64,000 nt of DNA. Source: Eutypa lata (Eukaryota > Ascomycota > Sordariomycetes > Xylariales > Diatrypaceae). Location: positions 1,054,001 to 1,118,000 of the forward strand of contig JAKULF010000011.1 of assembly GCA_022661535.1 (NCBI GenBank). Direction: 5' to 3'. The notes beneath the pieces are model-generated. The model saw only the letters and a program-made list of their open reading frames with translations. It searched no databases and had not been told where the DNA came from. A program made the position numbers and the translations under genes. Shown here one piece after another: positions 12,056-21,225 of the stretch (its first letter is position 1; the number at the start of each line of letters is the position of its first letter).

Positions 12056-13942
12056 TCATATATAAATATATGGTATTGCTGGAGCGGGGCCATATAAAAC
12101 ATAATGATCTTCCCTAGGCCAAACCCGACGACCGTCGGCCGCAAATACAGGCCCTTCTCTGCTCTCCCCATCATACCACAGCCTAGGGATGTGGGCCCAT
12201 TTCTCTCTCGCCTCGGAATCGTAGTCGGGGCCCATCACTTCCTGCTCAAACTGAGAAGTGATTAGCCGACCCATGCTATCGGCCGCCGGATAATAGTAAC
12301 GCTGCCGCATCAGGGGGGCGAAGAAATCCTGCAGGCCGCCGCCGAGCGGTATTAGGGCTTTTATCAGGGGCCGGTATGACGACCGCAATTCTGCTGCTTT
12401 GTCTGCCAGCGTTTCACAAACACCAAACCCATGACCCAGAAGAAAGGCCAAGCTAAGCTTTGCTGCGCTACACTGGGTGAAGAGGGGGATAAGTGAAGCT
12501 TCCCACTTCGCTAGCAACCGTTGATCTATTACTACCGGCTTTGGTTCTAAACCTGGAAAGTCAAGATCTGGAAAGGCAAGACCTATACAACGAAGCAGAG
12601 ACGGAGCAGTCGGCGGGATTCTCCGGAGGAACTCGGCGAGATCGGGGAGCCCTGAATTGCAGGTGACCATATCATCGACCCGCCCACCTCTCGGAAGGAC
12701 TATGAACCGGTTCCGCTCGTAAAATATCCGCATGGCTATGCCGTAGACTTGGCGGCTAACGAGGAAGATCGGCACCGGCACTCTCCAACAGGTGCAATTG
12801 GACGAGTAGGCACCGCAGTAGAACGAGCACGTGCAGCAGTCCAGAGTTGCGGTGCAGGTCTTACAGCAGTCAAACGGCACAAGACCTTTATCGGGGCGCC
12901 ATTCCAAGTCAAAGGGCGCAACAAGGTCGGAGTAGCTAAGGATATGTGTCAATATCTCTGCCGGGAGATAATATGTCTTCGGCCGTGAGTTCCTCGCCGC
13001 TACCCCTTCTTCCTCCGGCGACTGGCCAAGAAGCCGAAAGACAGCCTGTCTTGCGAGGACGGAATACTCCCAGCTTGGGTTCTGACTTAGGCGGATGGAG
13101 CAAGCCCTGAGGTTTGTGAGGCCCGAAAGTCGGCTGACGAAGTCGTCTGCGGTTTCCATGTCTTGCGCGTCGCAGACTAAATCGAGGCGCAGGGAATCCA
13201 GCTGGCAATGGGCCGCTAGCTTGTTGACAACAACCTGCCATTCCCGCACGACTGCTACATGCTGTCTAGCTTGCTTTCGCAGAGCCTTGTCATGTACCCC
13301 GTAGCGACACATCGGGCTACAGGGGAATAAGCCTAAGGGCTGTAGCTCTTCCTCTTTGAAGTCGCATAGGAGCTCTAGTGGATCCTCTTCGTCCTTCCAA
13401 GGATAGTAGAGGCTCTTTCCATATACGCACTTGCAGTTATTTAAGCGCACGGTAAGCGAGCGAAGGCACGATAGTGCGACGGGGCTCAAGTTATGCAGAG
13501 GTTTCAGGCCCCAGAGGTCGCTTCTGCCGATCGTGAAGACGTTCTCGGAGTACAGAATGCGCAACACCTCTTCCGAGACGGCGCGCGAGACGTACAGCAA
13601 AGCGGACGGCAGCGGCGGGCACTTGCACCCGGGCACGCAGTCATCCTCATAGCACTTTCCCATGAACCTCCTCGACTCGAAGAAGCAGACGTATTCAGTA
13701 TCCATGTCGTCGTCCGAGACCTCGTTAGGATTGCGGACGAGATGGCGCTGGGCGTGAGCGCGGGGCCCTTCTTGGTTCAGGTTGATTGGACAGAAGCGGA
13801 CGAGCCCGCTGAGAAGGTAGATGCGGTACCGGATTTGGTAGGGGAGATCAAGAAATGAAGCACCGCATGATGATGATGATGATTGTCCTGGTGGAGAAGC
13901 CCTGCGCCGTAGGTAATAATAGTCGAGTTTGCGCTGCGGCAT
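12056..13942 (-). CDS. F-box-like fungal protein with Cys-rich segment
   Basis: Single-exon gene of 628 codons with an ATG at 13942. The N-terminus has a serine-rich stretch and then F-L-D-L-P-Y-Q-I-R-Y-R-I-Y, an F-box-like start common in fungal proteins; L-Y-V-S-R-A-V-S-E-E-V and F-T-I repeat the usual continuation. A second, similar module appears near the middle (Y-Y-L-P-A-E-I-L-T-H-I-L-S-Y, later L-V-S-R-Q-V-Y-G-I). Between them lie two Cys-rich patches, D-C-V-P-G-C-K-C early on and a cluster of about a dozen cysteines within 45 residues around C-C-K-T-C-T-A-T-L-D-C-C-T-C. F-box proteins usually recruit substrates to SCF ubiquitin ligases; this role is inferred. The Cys clusters could bind metal but do not match a named finger I recognise. 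Confidence 0.7.
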   Translation of the reverse strand: MPQRKLDYYYLRRRASPPGQSSSSSCGASFLDLPYQIRYRIYLLSGLVRFCPINLNQEGPRAHAQRHLVRNPNEVSDDDMDTEYVCFFESRRFMGKCYEDDCVPGCKCPPLPSALLYVSRAVSEEVLRILYSENVFTIGRSDLWGLKPLHNLSPVALSCLRSLTVRLNNCKCVYGKSLYYPWKDEEDPLELLCDFKEEELQPLGLFPCSPMCRYGVHDKALRKQARQHVAVVREWQVVVNKLAAHCQLDSLRLDLVCDAQDMETADDFVSRLSGLTNLRACSIRLSQNPSWEYSVLARQAVFRLLGQSPEEEGVAARNSRPKTYYLPAEILTHILSYSDLVAPFDLEWRPDKGLVPFDCCKTCTATLDCCTCSFYCGAYSSNCTCWRVPVPIFLVSRQVYGIAMRIFYERNRFIVLPRGGRVDDMVTCNSGLPDLAEFLRRIPPTAPSLLRCIGLAFPDLDFPGLEPKPVVIDQRLLAKWEASLIPLFTQCSAAKLSLAFLLGHGFGVCETLADKAAELRSSYRPLIKALIPLGGGLQDFFAPLMRQRYYYPAADSMGRLITSQFEQEVMGPDYDSEAREKWAHIPRLWYDGESREGPVFAADGRRVWPREDHYVLYGPAPAIPYIYI

Positions 13943-15404
13943 GGTTGCGATTTGGTGGTGTTGAGGATTCAGATGTTTGGCGTGTTATTGATTAGTTGTC
14001 GGAACCTATGGTTAACTATGGTGTATGGTGTATGGTGTAGGAATCTAGGTTGCAGGTGTCTGTACGATTGATGTCCATTTGCGTACAGTACGTTACCTTA
14101 AAGCCCTAAGACATCCATCTAGCCCGTAAGGTATCCATACCGCATAGCTATCATCACTTAGGCCACCATCTTGATACCTTAGGGACGGGGGTTAATACGT
14201 ACGACCCACCTAGGTGTTGCTACCTTAGGTGGTCGTACAGGCCAGAACAATGGGAAGGCATTCACAATAGATCAATGCGTGGTTGCCATAAAGGAATTCC
14301 TGACTCCTGAGGACCCATACCCCACCTCCTAACTTGAAGAGACCTCTTAATTGCATTTCTAACTTTGATGAGCAAGGGAAGGAGCTCGTTTCTATTCTAC
14401 AATTGACCTTCGGATACCTATGTGAGGTTGCCTGGCGTCTATGGTCTGACTTTGTAACGGGCCACATGTTTCATCCGCATTCTCACTGCATTCTCGGCTC
14501 TGTCCTAAAGGAAGTCTAAAGAGAATGGATACTAGTACCTATTCTAAAACAATCAAGTAAATGATGCAATAGATAAATACACAAGCATATATGGGAAGGC
14601 TGTAGCATACTTGAACTAATATAAGTAATGCAAACTAGGCTGTGGTACTCTTACTAATAATATATAATTGTCATCTCTAAAAAGTCGTTATGCCGTGCTC
14701 CTTTTTTTTGGCCAGTTGAGTGAGGGAGCCCGTCCATCGTTGAAGATTAACGGGTCGAAACTATTCAGAGCAGACATCCCCCCCCTTTTCCTAGATTCAC
14801 ATGTAGCTACTACCTACCTAGCTAGCCTTCGACAAGGCACAAACAACCAAGCAGGAGAACGAACCTCATTCAATTTCATCCCATGCTACTTATCTATAGG
14901 ATAGACATACGTGACGTGAAGGCCTTGAGCAAATAAACCGCCAGGTAAGTAACCAACCAACCAACCGGCTATTTTTAGTTTTTATCCTCCAATCCTCTAA
15001 CCCTCTGACCGTCGTCTCTTTGTTCATTCGTCCGTCCACGGCAATAACAACGATAACGTACATTATACAAGCTACTAGTAACCGACCTTTTCGCAAGAAC
15101 CGTTTTACCACATTCGGCCAGCTGGTCAATCAAGCAAGCAAGCAGCTCGGGTTTTTCAAGTTAGAACCAACCCCCTGCCTAACTAAGTACCCCCCTGAAA
15201 TTTATTTAAAAAGAAAGGGGGGGAAGGGGGGAGCATAGAACAAGAGACCCCGCCATCATATGGTCCAACAAGCAAGTCCATCAATAAAAATATGTATAAC
15301 CAGAATACCTACCTACCTACCTACCTACCCACCCACCCACTTTACTTCGCATGCCTACTTTAAAAATATCTATATATATATATCTCATACCATACCATAT
15401 CATA
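13943..15404. other. Intergenic region with inverted repeat and CTAC microsatellite
   Basis: About 1.46 kb between the F-box-like gene (its 5' side) and the 3' end of RGP1. It holds a 40-nt inverted repeat at 14199-14238 and a (CTAC)n then (CCCA)n tract near 15307-15341. No gene supported. Confidence 0.4.
14199..14238. repeat. Imperfect inverted repeat (hairpin)
   Basis: Arms GTACGACCCACCTA and TTAGGTGGTCGTAC are reverse complements except for a small offset, with a 12-nt centre. The preceding segment 14148-14168 (ATCATCACTTAGGCCACCAT) recurs with one change at 45909-45928, so this may be part of a dispersed element. Confidence 0.55.
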
Positions 15405-18122
15405 TCATACAACCAAGCCCTCCTCGAGCGCCTCGTCCCTCTCCAGCCTCTCGAGGCCATTACACACGGCGCCGTAGACGCGCAGGGGGACGGCGACCTC
15501 GAAGCTCTCGCACTCGAGGTTCTCGACGGCGACGAGGACGAGGCCGCCGCGCTCGTCGCGCGATATCTCCTCGAGGAGGGGGTGCGGCACCCTTCTCCCG
15601 CTTCTTCCTCTTCCGCTTCCGCTTCCCCTGCTACCTCCATTTCCGTTTCCGTTCCCGTTTCCATTTCCATTCCCACTTCCGCCCGCCGCACCATTAGCAA
15701 CACCACCACCAGCAGCAGCACTAATCTCCGAGGCTGAATCGTTATCATCATCACTATCATCATCCTCATCCTCGTCCTCATCGTCGTCGTCGTCGTCATC
15801 CCCATTAGCAACGCCACGATTCAGCACATTCCGAAAATGCGCCGCAGCCGACGACGGCACGACGAACTCGATGCGGATCTTCCACTCGAGGCTCAGGCCG
15901 CTGGTGACGAACTCCGGCGTGGCGGCGACGGGGATCGTAGGACAGAAGACGACGCGGCGGGCGAACAGCGCGGCCTCGCTCGCGCTGGCGTGGACTTTCC
16001 TGGTGACGCGGTGGACGCTGGCCTCGCTGCGGAGGGCCAGGGCCGGGTCGGCGACGCGCTCGGCCGTCTCGAGCGCCGCGTGCACGGCGTAGCAGGGTAT
16101 CTCAGCGCCGGCGAAGTCGACCGCCATGCTGACCTGCTCGCCGAGGCGGTAGGCGGGGCGCGCCAGCATCACGGTGCCGACGCGGCGGCCGTTGCGCGCG
16201 ATCTCGAAGCGGTTGCTGCTCTGCCCGCCCTGGGAGGAGAGGTTCGAGCGCATGATCGCGAGGTCGATCGCCTCCTTGGCCGTGCTCGCCATCGGTTCCT
16301 CTCCTCCGAACATGGATGGCCGGCGCGAGGAGGGCCCGACTGCCGTGGGGGAGAGGAGGCCCGCGCCGCTGTGGCGGGGCCGCTCGAGGAGCTCTTCGAC
16401 GTAGAAGAGGAATTCGTTGATGGAGGAGGTGGGTTGCGTTTGCGGGGGTCTCTTTTTGGAGGATTCTTCTTCTCGAGTGGGGGTTTTGTCCAGTGCTTGG
16501 ACTTTAGCAAGATCGCGCAGGATGATGTAAGGGGACATGAGGTCGTGGCCTAGAATTTCGCCGTAGCTGTTCACGCTTCCGAGGACGCGGAACGGGACGC
16601 TAACGGAGCGCACTTGCTGCTCTCGCGTTCCCCCGGGCCTCTGGGTCCCTATCACGAGACTGTATGATATCTTCATGGCCTTGCCCCGGTGCGTCGGGGG
16701 TAATCCTTTCGGCAATTTGAATGTGTATTCGTAGGTTTTACTCTCGCCCGGACCTAGTTGTAAATCGACGAATAAAATCGATTGAGGCGTGGAGAGCAAG
16801 GGGACCGACTTAGAACTCGCAACTCCCCGCATCTCTTTGATGCTACTAAGCTCACCTCCGCCGAGAAGCTCGCCGATGGAGTTGCTTAATGCACCCCATC
16901 CAAAGCCCTGGAAGAGTCCGCTAGATCTTCTAGAGTTCTCAAGCCCGATAACCCCTCCGCCTTGTCCACCAAGCACTGCTTTTCGCTTAACTGCTTCGAA
17001 TGGTCCTAGGTTGATGAGTGATCCGTCGAGCGTGAACGAACCCTGGACTTGCGCGTAACCCATCATCAGCGCCTCTGGAAGTTTCGCCTGGTGAATGGCG
17101 GACATTCCCGAACTTCGACGGAAATGTGGAGGTCTTAGACCGTTTTGAAACGGATGCGCCACGTATTCTGACGCTAATGTCTCTGACGAATTATTACTCA
17201 ACGAGTAGAATTCCCCGCTACTCCTAGGCGTGCCGCCAGCTATGCTCGTGGTGGATAATATTCGCGCGGCAGGGGCAGAATGCTCTGTAATAGTAGGTAT
17301 AGGATCTCTCGGAAGATCCATCTGGATGTCCGGTGCCTGGTCCGGCGTCTGGACGCTCTCCCCGAGCGGTGATCTAGGTAATGTCACAGAGTTATGCGCG
17401 ACGTGATTTGATGTATTTTCGTATGATTCTGATCGAGATGAGGGAGGAGACATTGGGAACTTGAAGTCGGGGATCGCAGAGCCTCTCCGCGAATGGCCTC
17501 CGATGCTAGGGGTATTAGGGGCAGTCGAGCTGGTGGGCGATCGACCGAAGCCATGCCTAGTCGGTGGGAAGGAATGGTTATTAAATACGGGTGAGTTCTC
17601 GGGGGGGAACTGCCGTCGCGGTAAAGTAGCTGAATGTAGCCCGCCGCTGATAGAACCGACGCGCGGCGAAATCTGTAGACTAGCGGACCTACCGTGTCCA
17701 CGAGATGGCCGCTGTGGTTTTGCCGCTGGGCTCCCAGGTAGCGATTGCTCTTCGATGGTGGCTGCTGACCCTATGGACACTATAGATAGAGACCGCTTGT
17801 GAGCATGGCCGGGCCGTCGTGGGGTTTGTTGTGGAGGGGGCCATGGTTGAGCACCGCTCTTAGATCGGGAGCCTGGCGATGGCACAGTAAGCGATAAGGT
17901 GGCTCGATGTCCTCTTCTAGGAGTCGGGGGAGCAAGGCCATTACTATTAGGCTTGCCCCTCGAAGGTTCTAACAGGGGGGATGGTTGTCTCGATCGTTCG
18001 GGATGCTGCTCAGGAGCAATGTTTTTGAAGGTTATGTTGCATTTTATCTCCTCGCCAGAAAATACAGTCTGTTCATCCCAGCGTACGAAGACACGAATAT
18101 TGGAGTGGACTTCGGGCGACAT
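15405..18122 (-). CDS. RGP1: Rgp1 homologue, subunit of the Ric1-Rgp1 GEF for the Ypt6/Rab6 GTPase
   Basis: Single-exon gene of 905 codons, ATG at 18122, stop TGA at 15405-15407. The first residues contain R-V-F-V-R-W-D-E-Q-T-V-F-S-G-E-E and C-N-I-T-F-K-N-I, the start of the arrestin-like Rgp1 domain; conserved blocks resume after residue 330 (for example Q-G-S-F-T-L-D-G-S-L-I and K-T-Y-E-Y-T-F-K-L-P-K-G-L-P) and end with a beta-rich C-terminus. The Ric1-Rgp1 complex activates Ypt6 for endosome-to-Golgi traffic. Residues 40-330 are a Ser/Pro-rich low-complexity linker. Near residues 775-795 there is a long Asp/Glu run, and near 814-830 a Gly-Asn repeat; both interrupt the C-terminal domain and look like expanded trinucleotide or hexanucleotide tracts. 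Confidence 0.85.
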   Translation of the reverse strand: MSPEVHSNIRVFVRWDEQTVFSGEEIKCNITFKNIAPEQHPERSRQPSPLLEPSRGKPNSNGLAPPTPRRGHRATLSLTVPSPGSRSKSGAQPWPPPQQTPRRPGHAHKRSLSIVSIGSAATIEEQSLPGSPAAKPQRPSRGHGRSASLQISPRVGSISGGLHSATLPRRQFPPENSPVFNNHSFPPTRHGFGRSPTSSTAPNTPSIGGHSRRGSAIPDFKFPMSPPSSRSESYENTSNHVAHNSVTLPRSPLGESVQTPDQAPDIQMDLPRDPIPTITEHSAPAARILSTTSIAGGTPRSSGEFYSLSNNSSETLASEYVAHPFQNGLRPPHFRRSSGMSAIHQAKLPEALMMGYAQVQGSFTLDGSLINLGPFEAVKRKAVLGGQGGGVIGLENSRRSSGLFQGFGWGALSNSIGELLGGGELSSIKEMRGVASSKSVPLLSTPQSILFVDLQLGPGESKTYEYTFKLPKGLPPTHRGKAMKISYSLVIGTQRPGGTREQQVRSVSVPFRVLGSVNSYGEILGHDLMSPYIILRDLAKVQALDKTPTREEESSKKRPPQTQPTSSINEFLFYVEELLERPRHSGAGLLSPTAVGPSSRRPSMFGGEEPMASTAKEAIDLAIMRSNLSSQGGQSSNRFEIARNGRRVGTVMLARPAYRLGEQVSMAVDFAGAEIPCYAVHAALETAERVADPALALRSEASVHRVTRKVHASASEAALFARRVVFCPTIPVAATPEFVTSGLSLEWKIRIEFVVPSSAAAHFRNVLNRGVANGDDDDDDDEDEDEDDDSDDDNDSASEISAAAGGGVANGAAGGSGNGNGNGNGNGNGGSRGSGSGRGRSGRRVPHPLLEEISRDERGGLVLVAVENLECESFEVAVPLRVYGAVCNGLERLERDEALEEGLVV

Positions 18123-19308
18123 GGTGATGCTTTATGCTTCTTCGTGTCGAAGGAGAGAAGCAGCTCGAGTCATGAAATTGGCAATGGTAGCATCGTCATC
18201 GTCGATCATATTCTGGATTGTTGGATTTCTCGTCGTCGCGGTGAAAACATGGATGAGGAATAGTCCACAGGTGTCGATGAGTTGATATAATTTCAAGCAG
18301 TCAATCTCTACCTAGGTAAGGTAAGAAGTTGATGTGTAAGTTGATAACTTTAAGAGAGTTGAATGTATTCATACTACGTACATAGTATGTATTGTAGACT
18401 ATTGTCTGATTGTATGGGGTAACTACCTAGGTACTAGGTAATGCTTCAGTAAGGTTAATGCATGCACGCGCTGGTAGGGGATGCTAGAGCTCTAAAACTT
18501 AACTACTAAAGAGGGACTTTAGGGAGGAATGAAGTCATCACTTAATTGGTTCAATTGACTTTTAATGGGGCTGAAGTGGCTGGTGGCTCAGCAAGCACAA
18601 TCGTGGACCCATTTCAAGGGATCCTGACTTGCTGCTTCTAGTCGTTTTGAGCTCATAGCTTGACTGACTCCTTGTAACTATCAATTGTTCAATATCCTTC
18701 GTTTCTACTTGCTAATATCAAGCAGGCGGGGAGACAAGCAGTATGGGAAGTCCGGCAAAGCATCCAACATACATTACCTACGTACTCAGTAGTTAAGTCG
18801 TTCTTTGAATACCCCTTGACTACGTAAATCACACACTACGGCTCTCCTATTGAGTTGGCTCAGATCAGTCAGAGGATGCCGCATTCCGTACTACGTAGTA
18901 GCGATGACAATACATTAAATTAAAAACCCATTCAATTTGACTCACCAACAAAGCGATTATATCAGGTAGGCGTGGTCAAAGTATATCCACACAAAGAAAC
19001 CGGTCGTATCACTCGGGGTATTATGCGTGGCGTTGCGATGAATCATATATATCCGACCAACATCCATTCCAAAAGGCCTCATGGCCTGTCTGGTTTAGCA
19101 TGTGAATCGCAAGAGCACCCAAGGAACAAAGCAGTGTGGTCATTAATATTTCGACTTCTCTGAATCATAGGTAATGAGGAGTGAGCCTTGATTAACATGA
19201 GGCCACATATAAATATGTTGCTCCTATCCAGAAAGATGTCCTGACTCTCTTCCTTCCATTAAGACACTATCCAAAGATACATTGGATTTACCAATAACAG
19301 TCATCATC
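18123..19308. promoter_or_regulatory. Divergent intergenic region between RGP1 and the chitinase gene
   Basis: About 1.2 kb shared 5' side of two divergently transcribed genes. A TATA-like ACATATAAATA lies near 19204, roughly 100 bp before the chitinase ATG. Several TACCTAGGTA-like palindromes occur near 18310 and 18424-18440. No additional gene is supported. Confidence 0.4.
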
Positions 19309-20665
19309 ATGGTTACTACTAACTTACTTCGGAACACCCTCACGGCTGCCCTGGCAGTCATCCCCTTCGCTGGGGCCACAGTGCCTCTCCGTAAGGTCAT
19401 GTATTATGATGAGTACGGCCTTCTCTCTCCCTTTGACGAAATTCCATCTTACTTACTGATATAATAGTGGACACCCAACGCTTCCCGATAGCTCTGCTTT
19501 GAAGGGCATAACTCATGTCGTCTTATCCTTCGCTGACCCGGCTTACCTCCTCAATGGGACAACTGAACCTCACTTCCCGTTCAGGAATATCTCAGATTTC
19601 CGGGGCCAGTTCGACGCCGGAACGAAGTTCGGCGCTGCGATCGGCGGATGGGAGAAGTCCCCGGGGTTTCACAATGTTACCGATCAAAACATGCAGGAAT
19701 TTATTAAGAACACCCAGACCCTGGTTGGTGGCCATGGCCTAGACTTCATCGACATTGACTGGGAGTACCCTGGAGGCGGCGGCATCGACTACAAAACGGA
19801 AAATCCCGATCAAAAGAATCGTGAGCTCCAGCTTTTCCCTGAACTGCTAAAGGGGCTCAAAGCGATGCTCGGTGATAAGGAGCTCTCAATTGCCGTCGCC
19901 GGAAAACTTGAGGATATCGATATATATAATTCGGAATACAAGAAAGATGTCTGGGATGCTGTCGACTTTGTCAATGTCATGACATACGACTTAATGAACC
20001 GTCGCGACACCACCACTACCCATTCATCATCTGTCACGGCAGCCAAGGCTTCCATCCTTAAATATATCAATGAGCTCGGTCTCCCCGCCGAGAAAATAAA
20101 CCTCGGATTCCCCCTCTATGCAAAGTTCTTCGAGTTAGCACCGGGTAGCAATTGTACAGGACCCTTGGACTGTCCGATTATGCCTGCTGAAGCCGCGAAT
20201 GGCTCAGATACGCATACCTCCGATTATGTCAGTTTCGAAACGTACAATCTCGCCAATCAACCTATAACGGAAATTGGCTTGGGTCAGTGTGGTCCACTGA
20301 GCCCTAACACGCGATGTGCGGGCTCAACTTGCTGTTCTCGTTTTGGCAATTGCGGTACCGACCATGAGTATTGCGGACCCATGTGCTTGACTAAATATGG
20401 CAGCTGTGAGTCTGGGCCAGACATGGTCGCATCATTCCAGAAGGCTACGGCCCACGGGATATATGACGAAGCGGAAGGAGCGATGTGGTATATCGACACT
20501 ATCGGCAACAGGAAGTTCTTCTGGTCTTGGGACTCTGTCCAGATCATTCAACGAAAGATTACTGAAATTGTCCAGGAGGAGCAGCTAGGTGGAGTCATGG
20601 GATGGGGCGTGGGCCATAATAGTGATGGGTCACTTACCAAGGCCATTACTGCGGCGTCAAGGTAG
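19309..20665 (+). CDS. Secreted GH18 chitinase with a nested CBM18 chitin-binding domain
   Basis: 433-residue predicted protein in two exons, 19309-19412 and 19468-20665 (55-nt intron, GTACGG donor, TAG acceptor). The start codon opens a signal peptide of about 23 residues ending A-G-A. The GH18 catalytic signature L-D-F-I-D-I-D-W-E-Y-P-G fits DxxDxDxE, with the proton donor Glu at about residue 134; M-T-Y-D and G-F-P-L-Y-A-K are further GH18 landmarks. At about residues 309-348 there is an eight-cysteine CBM18 (hevein-type) module (Q-C-G-P-L-S ... C-C-S-R-F-G-N-C-G ... Y-C-G). It is followed by 85 residues with the closing barrel segments (F-W-S-W-D-S, G-V-M-G-W-G), so the binding module is inserted within the catalytic domain. 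It hydrolyses chitin outside the cell; wall remodelling versus attack on other fungi or insects cannot be decided here. Confidence 0.9.
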
Positions 20666-21225
20666 TGAAGTTGAAGAGAGATAGACTTGGGTGAGGAAGT
20701 ATTGGAGATACTTGTCAAAATTTCCTTGGCGGCGTTTTGTTTGTTAATAGTTCTGTGGATTCCTGGGAGGCTTTAGTCGTTACGCCTAATCGGGGCCTAT
20801 AAATCACCCCTTCGTGGTAGCAAGTTGTCAGGACTAGCCTTGATGCTTAATAATAACAGTTTTCCCTTTCTCTGCCTAGCCTCAAGCATTATCATACAGA
20901 AATTAATAGCCATGTCGTGACCAAGTTGCTTTGTATAGAAAGCCCTTACCCAGTCACTATCCCCTGATTAGGACAACCTGTCCACCTCCCTGAATCCCTC
21001 GAAACGCCTACCAGGCTGCAGCTCAGACAGATTCAGCCAGAACAAGCTCAATAAACATGTGATGCACTAAACACATGGTGCTTGGGCTCTAATGAAAAAA
21101 GGTGATCCAGGCCCCATTTCTCACTGTACAGCCTTCCATAGAAACAAAATCAGAAGGAAAAAAACCCCTTCCAAATCACAACGCCCCAACGCCAACGTGA
21201 AAGACAGCGATGTTTAGCTCGAATC
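20666..21225. other. Convergent intergenic region
   Basis: 560 bp between the stop codons of the chitinase and the coiled-coil gene. It presumably holds both 3' UTRs. No gene or distinctive motif seen. Confidence 0.4.

Noticed and set aside
15837..16553. Long + strand frame antisense to RGP1
   Set aside because: Arg/Ala/Gly-rich translation typical of the mirror frame of a GC-rich gene; the opposite strand encodes conserved Rgp1 sequence.
19309..20665. Killer-toxin-like chitinase subunit
   Set aside because: Those proteins carry LysM and CBM18 modules before the GH18 domain; here a single CBM18 is nested late in the domain and there is no LysM.
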